From an uncultured Aliarcobacter sp. (GTDB lineage Bacteria > Campylobacterota > Campylobacteria > Campylobacterales > Arcobacteraceae): a DNA stretch of 18,906 nucleotides. The position numbers were made by a program, and so were the translations under genes. Below are positions 1 to 9,274 of this stretch, piece after piece. The notes under the pieces were generated by a model. That model was not told the DNA's origin and did no database searches. It saw only the letters and a program-made list of their open reading frames with translations. Numbering within the stretch: the first letter of the stretch is position 1; the number at the start of each line of letters is the position of its first letter. The DNA lies in the NCBI GenBank assembly GCA_947629065.1, contig CANRCH010000014.1, positions 1-18,906 of the forward strand. Reading direction: 5' to 3'.

Positions 1-1
1 C

Positions 2-745
2 GCAAAAGATTGTGGAGCTGATATTGTTTTAGAGTGTACGGGAGCATATTTAACAAAAGAGTCTTGTCAAGTACATATTGAAAATGGTGCTAAAAAAGTA
101 TTAATGAGTGCACCTGCAAAAGATGATACAAAAACTTATGTTATGGGTGTAAATGAAAATACTTATGAAGGTGAAAAAATTGTATCAAATGCATCTTGTA
201 CAACAAACTGCCTTGGACCAATAGCAAAAATTATTGATGATGCATTTGGAATTGAAAAAGGATTAATGACTACAATTCACTCATATACAAATGATCAAAA
301 TATCTTAGATGTAAAACACAAATCAGATAAAAGAAGAGCAAGAGCAGGTGCAGCAAATATGATACCAACAAGTACAGGTGCTGCAAAAGCTATGAAATTA
401 ATTATGCCACAACTTGATGGTAAACTTCACGGACAAAGTGTAAGAGTTCCAACTCCAAATGTATCAATGGTAGATGTAAACTTTATAGTAAAAAAAGATA
501 CTACAAAAGAGGAGATAAACGAGCTTTTTACAAAAAAATCAAAAGAATTAGCAGGAATTGTAGCAGTAGATAATGATATGCTAGTATCAAGTGATATTGT
601 TGGAAATACAAACTCAACAATTGTTGCTACAGATTTAACACAAGTAATTGGTGGAAATATGATAAAAGTTATGAGTTGGTATGACAATGAGTGGGGTTAT
701 TCATCAAGACTTGTTGATTTAGCAGTTTATATCTCAAATAAATAA
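2..745 (+). CDS. gap: Glyceraldehyde-3-phosphate dehydrogenase, 5' end missing
   Basis: The enzyme oxidises and phosphorylates glyceraldehyde 3-phosphate to 1,3-bisphosphoglycerate with NAD(P)+, in the cytosol. The reading frame is open from base 2, so the gene begins before the window. The visible 247 residues cover the end of the cofactor domain and the whole catalytic domain; about 85 N-terminal residues, including those that set NAD/NADP preference, are not here. The catalytic signature SNASCTTNC (cysteine at visible residue 66) is intact, followed by HSYTNDQ with the catalytic histidine, the phosphate-binding STGAAKA stretch and the C-terminal [10 protein letters not shown]. The methionine at 104 is internal, because the family sequence continues upstream of it. 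pgk follows after 8 bases, so gap probably heads the pgk-tpiA-fabI transcript. Identification is firm; the symbol (gap or gapA) is a naming choice. Confidence 0.97.
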   Translation, partial: AKDCGADIVLECTGAYLTKESCQVHIENGAKKVLMSAPAKDDTKTYVMGVNENTYEGEKIVSNASCTTNCLGPIAKIIDDAFGIEKGLMTTIHSYTNDQNILDVKHKSDKRRARAGAANMIPTSTGAAKAMKLIMPQLDGKLHGQSVRVPTPNVSMVDVNFIVKKDTTKEEINELFTKKSKELAGIVAVDNDMLVSSDIVGNTNSTIVATDLTQVIGGNMIKVMSWYDNEWGYSSRLVDLAVYISNK

Positions 746-753
746 GGAAAAAT

Positions 754-1956
754 ATGTTACTTCAAGAGCTTAAAAATATAGATATTACAGGTAAAAAAGT
801 ATTTATTAGATGTGACTTTAATGTTCCTGTCGATGAGTACAATAATATTACAGATGATAGAAGAATAAAAAGTGCTTTAAATACTATTAGATATTGTATA
901 GATAATGATTGTTCAGTTATCTTAGCTTCACACTTTGGAAGACCAAAAAATGGTTTTGAAGATAAATTCTCACTTTTACCAATTGCAAAAAGACTTCATA
1001 TTTTACTAAATCAAGAGATAAAACTAGCACCAAATGTTGTAGATGATGCAACATTGAAAATGGCAAAAGAGTTAAAAGCTGGTGAAATTATGCTTTTAGA
1101 AAATATGAGATTTGAAGCTGGTGAGACTAAAAATGATGAAGAATTAAGTAAAAAACTAGCTTCAATGGCTGAAGTTTATGTTAATGATGCTTTTGGAGTT
1201 TCTCATAGAGCACACTCTTCAGTTGAAGGAATTGCAAAATATTTCGATAAAGATCACAAAGCTGCTGGATTTTTACTAGCAAAAGAGATTAAATTTTTCC
1301 ATCATATAGTTGAAAATCCGAAACGACCTTTTGTATCTATTGTTGGTGGTTCAAAAGTATCTGGAAAACTTGAAGCACTATATAATTTAGTTCCAAAAGT
1401 TGATAAAATAGTTATTGGTGGTGGAATGGCATTTACATTCTTAAAAGCACAAGGATATGAAATTGGAAAATCTTTAGTTGAAGAGGATCTGATTCCTGAA
1501 GCTTTAAAAATAATGGAACTAGCAAAAAAAGAGGATACAAAACTATACTTACCTGTGGATGTGGTTGTAGCTGAAGCTTTTGATGCTGAAGCAATTGCAA
1601 AAATTGTTACAGCACAAGAGATACCTGCAAATTGGATGGGATTAGATATAGGACCTGCAACTGCACTACTATTTAGTGAAGTTTTAAGTGATGCAAATAC
1701 TATTTTATGGAATGGACCAATGGGGGTTTATGAGATGGAAAAATTTGCAAAAGGGAGTACAAAAATATCTCACGCAGTAGCTAGTTCTTATGCTACAACT
1801 GTTGTTGGTGGTGGAGATACAGCTGATTTAGTAAGAATAACTGGTGATGAAGATGATATGACTTTTATAAGCACAGGTGGAGGAGCTTCACTGGAGCTTA
1901 TTGAAGGAAAAATATTGCCAGGTGTAAAAGCTTTGGTTATTGAGGAAAACAAGTAA
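754..1956 (+). CDS. pgk: Phosphoglycerate kinase
   Basis: Transfers phosphate from 1,3-bisphosphoglycerate to ADP, the first ATP-forming step of lower glycolysis, and runs in reverse in gluconeogenesis. The 400 residues match the usual bacterial length. The N-terminal substrate-binding motif RCDFNVPVD is at residues 19-27, followed by the DDRRIKSAL segment. SHFGRPK, the [14 protein letters not shown] stretch and GGSKVSGKL are all present, as are the nucleotide-binding C-terminal GGGDTADLV and [14 protein letters not shown]. The ATG at 754 has an AAGGA ribosome site 5 bases ahead, overlapping the gap stop region. tpiA starts on the base after the stop codon, which implies translational coupling. 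Nothing looks altered in the active site. Confidence 0.98.
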   Translation: MLLQELKNIDITGKKVFIRCDFNVPVDEYNNITDDRRIKSALNTIRYCIDNDCSVILASHFGRPKNGFEDKFSLLPIAKRLHILLNQEIKLAPNVVDDATLKMAKELKAGEIMLLENMRFEAGETKNDEELSKKLASMAEVYVNDAFGVSHRAHSSVEGIAKYFDKDHKAAGFLLAKEIKFFHHIVENPKRPFVSIVGGSKVSGKLEALYNLVPKVDKIVIGGGMAFTFLKAQGYEIGKSLVEEDLIPEALKIMELAKKEDTKLYLPVDVVVAEAFDAEAIAKIVTAQEIPANWMGLDIGPATALLFSEVLSDANTILWNGPMGVYEMEKFAKGSTKISHAVASSYATTVVGGGDTADLVRITGDEDDMTFISTGGGASLELIEGKILPGVKALVIEENK

Positions 1957-3495
<1,539 letters not shown>

Positions 3496-3496
<1 letters not shown>

Positions 3497-3623
3497 ATAA
3501 AGCTTAGCTTTTGGCGAATTTCTTCGTTGAAGAAAGATTTTTTAAATGCTCATTTACTATTAGTAAACTCGCAAAAAAAATCTTCCTTCGCCTTGAACTT
3601 CATCCAAAATTTTAAGCTTTATT
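3496..3623 (+). repeat. Fold-back element 1 (128-bp imperfect palindrome)
   Basis: Sequence seen: outer 11-bp perfect inverted arms (AATAAAGCTTA at 3496-3506 with TAAGCTTTATT at 3613-3623); a second arm TTTTGG (3509-3514) with CCAAAA (3604-3609); an inner 15-bp arm with one mismatch (3529-3543 with 3575-3589); and a tip hairpin TTTACT/AGTAAA (3553-3558, 3562-3567) with loop ATT. Between the paired parts lie boxes that recur in the neighbouring element: TCTTCGTT (3521-3528), CTCA (3549-3552), CTCG (3568-3571) and GCCTTGA (3590-3596). The left arm begins on the last base of the fabI stop codon. It could act as the fabI terminator, a structured RNA or a miniature fold-back mobile element. The structure is certain at sequence level; its role is unknown. 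Confidence 0.85.
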
Positions 3624-3628
3624 AAAAG

Positions 3629-3836
3629 AATGTATCTTTTTCAACACATAGAATTAGTTTTTTACAATTTTAAGAACTTTTTAGAGTTTTTAAAATTATA
3701 AAAATAGATTTAAAAATAGAATGGATATTTTTAGGCAAAATCAAGGCTTGAAAAATCTTAAGTAAACGAGCTTACTTTGGTGTAAGTGAGTGCTTAAGAT
3801 TTTTTGTAAACGAAGATTTTGACAAAAAGATACATT
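3629..3836 (-). repeat. Fold-back element 2, inverted relative to element 1
   Basis: Sequence seen: outer 13-bp perfect arms (AATGTATCTTTTT at 3629-3641 with its complement at 3824-3836); CAAAATC (3736-3742) with GATTTTG (3815-3821); a perfect 12-bp arm AAAAATCTTAAG (3751-3762) with 3793-3804; and a tip hairpin CTTAC (3771-3775)/GTAAG (3782-3786). Read on the minus strand it shows the same ordered boxes as element 1: TCTTCGTT (3816-3809), CTCA (3790-3787), CTCG (3770-3767) and GCCTTGA (3747-3741), at spacings within two bases. Its left flank carries about 94 extra bases (3642-3735) between the outer and inner arms, against 2 bases on the right. The lysA ribosome site starts 4 bases beyond the right arm. 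Confidence 0.82.
3666..3697. other. Small stem-loop nested in fold-back element 2
   Basis: AATTTTAAGAAC (3666-3677) pairs with GTTTTTAAAATT (3686-3697) at 11 of 12 positions around an 8-base loop. It lies in the asymmetric part of element 2 and is very AT-rich. It could be a weak terminator, a remnant of the original fabI-lysA spacer, or chance complementarity in AT-rich DNA. Confidence 0.4.
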
Positions 3837-3850
3837 TTAGAAGGATAAAA

Positions 3851-5056
3851 ATGAATATAGATTTCAAAGCATTAGCAAAAAAGTATAATACACCATATTA
3901 TGTATATGATTTTGACCACATTACAAAACAGTACACAGAGTTAAAAGACTCTTTTAGAGCAAGAAAATCTTTAATTGCATATGCAGTTAAAGCAAATTCA
4001 AATTTAAGTGTAGTAAAACATTTGGCAAACCTAGGAGCTGGTGCAGACTGTGTTAGTATTGGAGAAGTTAAAAGAGCTTTAAAAGTTGGTGTTCATCCAT
4101 ATAAAATAATTTTTTCAGGTGTTGGAAAAAGTGATGATGAGATTAAAGAAGCACTAGAACTTGGAATTTTGATGATAAATGTTGAAAGCGCAGCAGAACT
4201 AGATAGAGTTGAAATAATCGCAAAAGAGTTAGGAAAGGTTGCTAGAATCTCTATTAGAGTAAATCCAAATATAGATCCAAAAACTCATCCATATATCTCA
4301 ACTGGACTTCATGAAAATAAGTTTGGAGTAGATATTGATACAGCTAAAAGAATGTATATTCAGTGTAAAAATAGTGATAGTTTAGATCCAATTGGAATTC
4401 ATTGTCATATAGGTTCACAATTAACAGAACTTGAACCAATAAAAGAGGCTATAAATATTGTTGCAAATTTAGTGCGAAATTTAAAAGCAATTAAAATAGA
4501 ACTATCGTTTTTTGATGTTGGTGGAGGGCTTGGAATTGTATATAAAGATGAAGTTTTAATAAATACTTATGATTATGCACAAGCTGTTTTAGACTCACTT
4601 TTTGGGCTTGATGTTACAATTGTTTGTGAACCAGGAAGATTTATTGTTGGAAATAGTGGAGTTTTTGTTACAAAAGTTTTATATGAAAAAATAAATGGAG
4701 ATAAAAGATTTGTAATTGTTGATGGAGCTATGAATGATCTTTTAAGACCTGCACTTTACGATGCATATCATAGAATTGAAGTATTAAACGAAAACAAAGA
4801 TTTAAGTGATTGTAATGTAGTAGGTCCTGTTTGTGAAAGTGGAGATTTCTTTGCGAAAAATATTGATCTTCCTACTACACAAAATGGAGATTTAATTGCA
4901 ATTTATAGTGCAGGGGCTTATGGATTTACAATGAGTAGTAACTATAATACAAGAGGAAAAGTTGCTGAAATTTCACTTGAAAATGGAAATGATAGATTAA
5001 TAAGAAGAAGAGAGAGTTTTGAAGATTTAATTGCACACGAAATTGAGTTTATATAA
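3851..5056 (+). CDS. lysA: Diaminopimelate decarboxylase
   Basis: A PLP enzyme that decarboxylates meso-diaminopimelate to L-lysine, the last step of lysine synthesis. The 401 residues match the family. The N-terminal alanine-racemase-like barrel carries the PLP lysine (Lys47 in YAVKANSN), HCHIGSQ at 184-190, the phosphate-binding glycines VGGGLG (223-228) and EPGR (260-263). The C-terminal beta domain supplies CESGD (328-332, active-site cysteine) and the GAYG tyrosine (about 357). The ATG at 3851 has AAGGA at 3841-3845. Upstream is the long fold-back region, so it either has its own promoter there or is read through two large hairpins. pheA follows after 12 bases. No lysine-riboswitch-like layout is recognisable upstream. 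Confidence 0.97.
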   Translation: MNIDFKALAKKYNTPYYVYDFDHITKQYTELKDSFRARKSLIAYAVKANSNLSVVKHLANLGAGADCVSIGEVKRALKVGVHPYKIIFSGVGKSDDEIKEALELGILMINVESAAELDRVEIIAKELGKVARISIRVNPNIDPKTHPYISTGLHENKFGVDIDTAKRMYIQCKNSDSLDPIGIHCHIGSQLTELEPIKEAINIVANLVRNLKAIKIELSFFDVGGGLGIVYKDEVLINTYDYAQAVLDSLFGLDVTIVCEPGRFIVGNSGVFVTKVLYEKINGDKRFVIVDGAMNDLLRPALYDAYHRIEVLNENKDLSDCNVVGPVCESGDFFAKNIDLPTTQNGDLIAIYSAGAYGFTMSSNYNTRGKVAEISLENGNDRLIRRRESFEDLIAHEIEFI

Positions 5057-5068
5057 TAAGGGCAAAAT

Positions 5069-6145
5069 ATGAGTGAAAGTGGTTTAAACGAAATTAGAAA
5101 CAAGCTTGATAGCATAGATAACAAGCTTCTTGAACTATTAAATGAAAGAATGGAATTAGTTCATCAAGTAGGAGTTATAAAAGCACAAAGTGGTGGAGCT
5201 ATTTATAGACCTGAAAGAGAAAAATCTATTATTGATAGACTTGAAAAGATAAATAAAGAAAAAAATGGTTTTTTAAATAGAAGTGCTATTGAAGCACTAT
5301 TTTTAGAGATTTTTGCAATTTCAAGAAATTTAGAACTTCCTGAAAATATTGGTTATTTAGGACCAAAAGGAAGTTTTACACATCAAGCAGCAGAGAGCCG
5401 TTTTGGGGCTATGAGTTCTTATGTTTCAATCTCTTCTATAAAAGGGATATTTAAAGAGTTAGCGTCAAAAAAAGTAAAATATGGAGTTGTTCCAATAGAG
5501 AACTCTTCAAATGGAATAGTAAATGACACAATAAATGGTTTTACAAATTTTGATTCAAAAATAGTTGCAGAAGTTGTACTAAATATTCATCATACATTGG
5601 CAACTACTTGTGATAAAATAGAAGATATAAAAAAGATTTATTCAAAAGATATAGCTTTTGAACAGTGTAGAAAATTTTTAAATAATTTTGGACTTGATGA
5701 AGTTGAACTAATTCCCGTTGAAAGTACAACAAAAGCAGCAAAATTAGCAGCACTTGAACCAAATAGTGCTGCAATTTGTGCTCATGTTGCTGCAAAACTA
5801 TATAATCTTCCAATATTATTTGAAAATATAGAGGATAAAGACAACAATAAAACAAGATTTTTTATTTTAAGTGATTTTGAAAATGCACCAAGTGGAAATG
5901 ATAAAACTTCACTTCTTGCAAAATTTCCAGATGAGCAAGGGGTTTTAGTAAAATTCTTAAACGATTTAAATGATGCAAAAATAAATCTAACAAAGATAAA
6001 ATCACATATAGTTGAAGGTGATTCAATATTTTTTATAGATTTTGATGGACATAAAGATGATGATAATATTAAAAGAGTGCTTGAGAAACATAAGAGTAGT
6101 GTTAAAATATTAGGTTCTTATGTAAAAGAGATAAAAGATATTTAA
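5069..6145 (+). CDS. pheA: Bifunctional chorismate mutase / prephenate dehydratase (P-protein)
   Basis: Converts chorismate to prephenate and then to phenylpyruvate, the committed route to phenylalanine. Three domains are visible in 358 residues. The AroQ chorismate mutase (about 1-90) has Arg10, Arg27, Lys38 and Arg50-Glu51 in the expected places. The prephenate dehydratase (about 94-270) opens with GYLGPKGSFTHQAA at 95-108 and has the PIENSSNGIV segment and TRF (262-264). The C-terminal ACT domain begins at about 288. The ACT domain has GVLV (291-294), matching the GALV motif, but KSHI (311-314) stands where the phenylalanine-binding ESRP motif normally is, so feedback control may differ. 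The ATG has an AAGGGC site ahead; lysA ends 12 bases upstream and hisC starts 32 bases downstream. Confidence 0.96.
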   Translation: MSESGLNEIRNKLDSIDNKLLELLNERMELVHQVGVIKAQSGGAIYRPEREKSIIDRLEKINKEKNGFLNRSAIEALFLEIFAISRNLELPENIGYLGPKGSFTHQAAESRFGAMSSYVSISSIKGIFKELASKKVKYGVVPIENSSNGIVNDTINGFTNFDSKIVAEVVLNIHHTLATTCDKIEDIKKIYSKDIAFEQCRKFLNNFGLDEVELIPVESTTKAAKLAALEPNSAAICAHVAAKLYNLPILFENIEDKDNNKTRFFILSDFENAPSGNDKTSLLAKFPDEQGVLVKFLNDLNDAKINLTKIKSHIVEGDSIFFIDFDGHKDDDNIKRVLEKHKSSVKILGSYVKEIKDI

Positions 6146-6177
6146 ATAAAAAAGACGAAAGAAAAAAAGGAAATTAA

Positions 6178-7281
6178 ATGGAATTTAATAAAGTTTTAGA
6201 AGATGTTTCAATATATGAAGCTGGAAAACCTATTGAATTGGTTGTAAGAGAGTATGGAATAGATCCAAAAGATGTTGTAAAACTAGCTTCAAATGAGAAC
6301 CCTTTTGGATGTTCACCAAAAGTTATTTCAAAAGTTGAAAGTATTGTAAAAAATATGTATCAATATCCAGATGACTCTATGTTTGAACTAAAAGAAGCAT
6401 TAGCAAAAAAATACAAAGTTGAAAGTAAAAATATTATTATTGGTTCTGGAAGTGATCAAATTTTAGAGTTTTGCGTACATGCAAAATGTAGTAGCGATTC
6501 AAAAGTTTTAATGGCAAAAACAACTTTTGCTATGTATGAAATTTATGCAAAGCAAACAGGTGCAAAAATATTAAAAACGCAGTCGGCACAACATAACTTA
6601 CAAGAGTTAAGTGATTTATATAAAAAAGAAGGTGCTGATGTTATTTTCCTTTGTATTCCAAACAATCCTTTAGGAGAGTGTATAGGAAAAGATGAAGTTT
6701 ATGAGTTTCTAAAAACAGTTGATAAAAATACACTGGTTGTTGTTGATGGTGCTTATATGGAGTTTGCTAGGTATAAAGATGCTACAAAAGCTATTGATCC
6801 TCAAGATTTGATCACGAAATTTCCAAATACGGTATTTTTAGGAACTTTCTCAAAAGCTTATGGATTAGGTGGAATGAGAGTTGGTTACGGAATAGGTCAA
6901 GAGAATATTATAAATACTTTTTACAAATTAAGAGCACCTTTTAATATTACAACTTTAAGTTTGGCTGCAGCTATTGAGGCTTTAAAAGATGAAGAGTTTG
7001 TACAGAATTGTATAGCTAAAAATTTTGAAGAGATGAAAAGATATGAAGATTACATAGTAGCAAAAGGATTAGATTATATCCCTTCATATACAAACTTTAT
7101 TACAATAATGTTAAAAGATTATAACTCAAAAGAGGTTTCACAAAAACTTCTACAAAGAGGAATGATTGTAAGAGATTTAACAGGATATGGTGTAAATGCA
7201 ATTAGAGTTACAATTGGAACAAATGAACAAAATACAAAACTATTCAAACTACTTGATGAAGTTTTAGAAGAGTTAAAGTAG
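6178..7281 (+). CDS. hisC: Histidinol-phosphate aminotransferase
   Basis: A PLP class I/II aminotransferase that converts imidazole-acetol phosphate to histidinol phosphate in histidine synthesis; members of this family often also accept aromatic keto acids. The 367 residues match HisC. Visible signatures are LASNENPFG (37-44), IIGSGSDQIL (about 87-96), PNNPLG (161-166), VVDGAYMEF (about 188-196) and the PLP lysine Lys226 in TFSKAYGLGGMRVGY. The ATG at 6178 follows AAAGGAAATTA. Placement after pheA would let it serve as the phenylpyruvate aminotransferase as well; that is inference from position and family. The lysA-pheA-hisC order resembles that of Campylobacter. dxs follows after 12 bases. 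Confidence 0.95.
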   Translation: MEFNKVLEDVSIYEAGKPIELVVREYGIDPKDVVKLASNENPFGCSPKVISKVESIVKNMYQYPDDSMFELKEALAKKYKVESKNIIIGSGSDQILEFCVHAKCSSDSKVLMAKTTFAMYEIYAKQTGAKILKTQSAQHNLQELSDLYKKEGADVIFLCIPNNPLGECIGKDEVYEFLKTVDKNTLVVVDGAYMEFARYKDATKAIDPQDLITKFPNTVFLGTFSKAYGLGGMRVGYGIGQENIINTFYKLRAPFNITTLSLAAAIEALKDEEFVQNCIAKNFEEMKRYEDYIVAKGLDYIPSYTNFITIMLKDYNSKEVSQKLLQRGMIVRDLTGYGVNAIRVTIGTNEQNTKLFKLLDEVLEELK

Positions 7282-7293
7282 GAGTAAAAAGCT

Positions 7294-9102
7294 TTGAATA
7301 TTGAAGTAAAAGGAAAATCTACAAAAGAGCTTGAAGAGATTGCATCAAAGATACGAGATAGAATAATTGATGTAGTTTCAAGAAAGGGTGGGCATTTTTC
7401 ATCAACGTTGGGTGCTGTTGAATTAACTCTTGGAATGCATTATGTATTTGATGTAGAAAGTGATCCTTTTATTTTTGATGTATCACACCAGTGTTATCCA
7501 CATAAACTTTTAACTTCAAGGTGGGAAGAATTTGAAACAATAAGACAGTTTGGTGGAATGTGTGGATTTACAAAACCAAAAGAGCATAAAGCTGATTATT
7601 TTGTAGCTGGTCATAGTTCAACTTCTATTTCACTTGCTGTTGGAGCTGCTAAATCAATTAAACTAAAAGGTGAGTCTAGAGTTCCAGTTGTGATGATTGG
7701 AGATGGTTCTATGAGTGCTGGAATGGTTTATGAAGCACTAAATGAGCTTGGAGATTTGAAACTTCCTGTTGTAATTATTTTAAATGACAATGAGATGAGT
7801 ATTGCAAAACCAATTGGTGCAATATCAAAATATTTATCAAAAATTTTAGCTGGAAAAACATATCAAAGTTTTAAAGCAAGTGTTGATAAATTTATAAGAA
7901 ATAATATGCCAGAAGGTACAACTTATCTAGCAAAAAGATTAGAGAGCTCTATTAAATTAATAACTCCTGGAATTTTATTTGAAGAGTTAGGAATTGATTA
8001 TATTGGACCAATTGATGGGCATAATATAGAAGAGATTATAGAGACTTTAGAGATTGCTAAATCTATGCAAAAACCTGTAATCGTACACGCAAGAACTGTA
8101 AAAGGAAAAGGTTATAAAATTGCTGAAGGGAAACATGAACACTGGCACGGTGTGGGTCCTTTTAATGTTGAAGATGGAGAGTTTACTAAAAAATCTTCAA
8201 GTAAAAGTGCAACGGCTGTATATTCAGATGCACTTTTAAATTTAGCAAAAAAATATGAAAATGTGGTTGGTGTAACAGCTGCCATGCCAAGTGGTACAGG
8301 ACTTGATAAATTAATTGAAGCTTTTCCAAATAGATTTTGGGATGTTGCAATTGCTGAACAGCACGCAGTTACGTCAATGGCAGCTATGGCAAAAGAGGGG
8401 TTTAAACCATATGTAACTATATACTCTACATTTTTACAAAGAGGATTTGATCAAATAATTCACGATGTTTGTATTATGAACTTACCTGTAGTTTTTGCTA
8501 TGGATAGAGCTGGAATTGTTGGAAATGACGGAGAGACTCATCAAGGAGTTTTTGATATAAGTTTTTTAAGATTTATTCCAAATATGACTTTGTTTGCACC
8601 AAGAGATAATGAAACTTTAGAACTAGCATTAGAGTTTGCATATAATTTAAATTCACCATGTGCTATTAGATACCCAAGAGGTTCTTTTAAAGAGTTAGAG
8701 TTTAAATCAACACCATTTGAACTAGGAAAAGCCGAGGTTTTAAAAGAAGGTTCTAGCAATAAACTATTTATTTCTTATGGTGCAGCTATTTCAAAAGCTA
8801 TTGAGGTTGAAAAACTTCATAGAGAAGATATTACAATTGTAGATTTAAGATTTGTAAAACCACTTGATAGTAAACTTTTAGAAGAATTAGCAAAAAAATA
8901 TGACTCTTGGTATATATTTAGTGATTCCCAAAAATTAGGTGGCGTTGCAAGTGCAATTTTAGAAGAATTAAGTAGATTAGGTATAAATAATATAAAAATA
9001 AAATCTTTTGAGTATGAAGACTCATTTATTGAACACGGTGATACAGCTTGTGTTGAAAACTTTTTAGAATTAACTCCCTTACAATTAGTAAATAAAATAT
9101 AA
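7294..9102 (+). CDS. dxs: 1-Deoxy-D-xylulose-5-phosphate synthase
   Basis: A thiamine-diphosphate enzyme that joins pyruvate and glyceraldehyde 3-phosphate to form DXP, entry to the MEP isoprenoid pathway and a thiamine/PLP precursor. At 602 residues it is close to the E. coli length of about 620. Visible features are His34 in GGHFSS, the SHQCYPHKLLTSR stretch (about 64-76), the GHSSTSIS segment (107-113), the TPP/Mg site GDGSM (136-140) to LNDNEMS (163-169), the cofactor-activating Glu355 in IAEQHA, and DRAGIVGNDGETHQG from 404. Translation must start at TTG 7294: an in-frame stop lies at 7285 and the next in-frame ATG is at about residue 48, inside conserved sequence. The GGAG site at 7281-7284 overlaps the hisC stop codon. 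A good terminator follows. Confidence 0.96.
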   Translation: MNIEVKGKSTKELEEIASKIRDRIIDVVSRKGGHFSSTLGAVELTLGMHYVFDVESDPFIFDVSHQCYPHKLLTSRWEEFETIRQFGGMCGFTKPKEHKADYFVAGHSSTSISLAVGAAKSIKLKGESRVPVVMIGDGSMSAGMVYEALNELGDLKLPVVIILNDNEMSIAKPIGAISKYLSKILAGKTYQSFKASVDKFIRNNMPEGTTYLAKRLESSIKLITPGILFEELGIDYIGPIDGHNIEEIIETLEIAKSMQKPVIVHARTVKGKGYKIAEGKHEHWHGVGPFNVEDGEFTKKSSSKSATAVYSDALLNLAKKYENVVGVTAAMPSGTGLDKLIEAFPNRFWDVAIAEQHAVTSMAAMAKEGFKPYVTIYSTFLQRGFDQIIHDVCIMNLPVVFAMDRAGIVGNDGETHQGVFDISFLRFIPNMTLFAPRDNETLELALEFAYNLNSPCAIRYPRGSFKELEFKSTPFELGKAEVLKEGSSNKLFISYGAAISKAIEVEKLHREDITIVDLRFVKPLDSKLLEELAKKYDSWYIFSDSQKLGGVASAILEELSRLGINNIKIKSFEYEDSFIEHGDTACVENFLELTPLQLVNKI

Positions 9103-9135
9103 AAAACAATCATAATTTGCTATTATAATCAAAAC

Positions 9136-9162
9136 AAATATCCTTTAAATAGGATATTTTTT
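9136..9162 (+). terminator. Rho-independent terminator after dxs
   Basis: A perfect 9-bp stem, AAATATCCT (9136-9144) with AGGATATTT (9151-9159), has a 6-base loop and a run of six T ending at 9162. It lies 34 bases past the dxs stop and should end the lysA-pheA-hisC-dxs transcript. Confidence 0.85.
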
Positions 9163-9190
9163 GTCCTGTATTATAAGTAAAATTTATAAT
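9161..9190 (+). promoter_or_regulatory. Candidate promoter for the cytochrome c peroxidase gene
   Basis: A consensus TATAAT at 9185-9190 lies 18 bases after TTGTCC (9161-9166, 4 of 6 matches to the -35 consensus). It sits just past the dxs terminator and about 85 bases ahead of the peroxidase start. The intergenic DNA is very AT-rich, so other -10-like sites exist; the choice is tentative. Confidence 0.45.
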
Positions 9191-9238
9191 AAAATTCCAA
9201 AAAATGTATAAAATTAATTTTCATTTAATAAATATTAT

Positions 9239-9260
9239 CCTATTATTAACCTATTATTAA
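9239..9260 (+). repeat. Tandem 11-bp direct repeat before the peroxidase ribosome site
   Basis: CCTATTATTAA occurs twice with no gap (9239-9249 and 9250-9260), ending 3 bases before the strong ribosome site AGGAGG at 9264-9269. It could be a regulator site, a 5' leader feature or a simple slippage duplication. Confidence 0.7.
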
Positions 9261-9274
9261 TTTAGGAGGAAAAA

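Noticed and set aside
3497..3850. Lysine riboswitch ahead of lysA
   Set aside because: The region is explained by long imperfect palindromes with shared boxes; the multi-helix junction layout of the lysine riboswitch is not seen.
5604..5855. Antisense reading frame inside pheA
   Set aside because: The Leu/Tyr/Gln-rich product is a composition shadow of the pheA coding strand and has no ribosome site. The same applies to the minus-strand frames inside gap, fabI, lysA and dxs and the plus-strand frames inside alaS.
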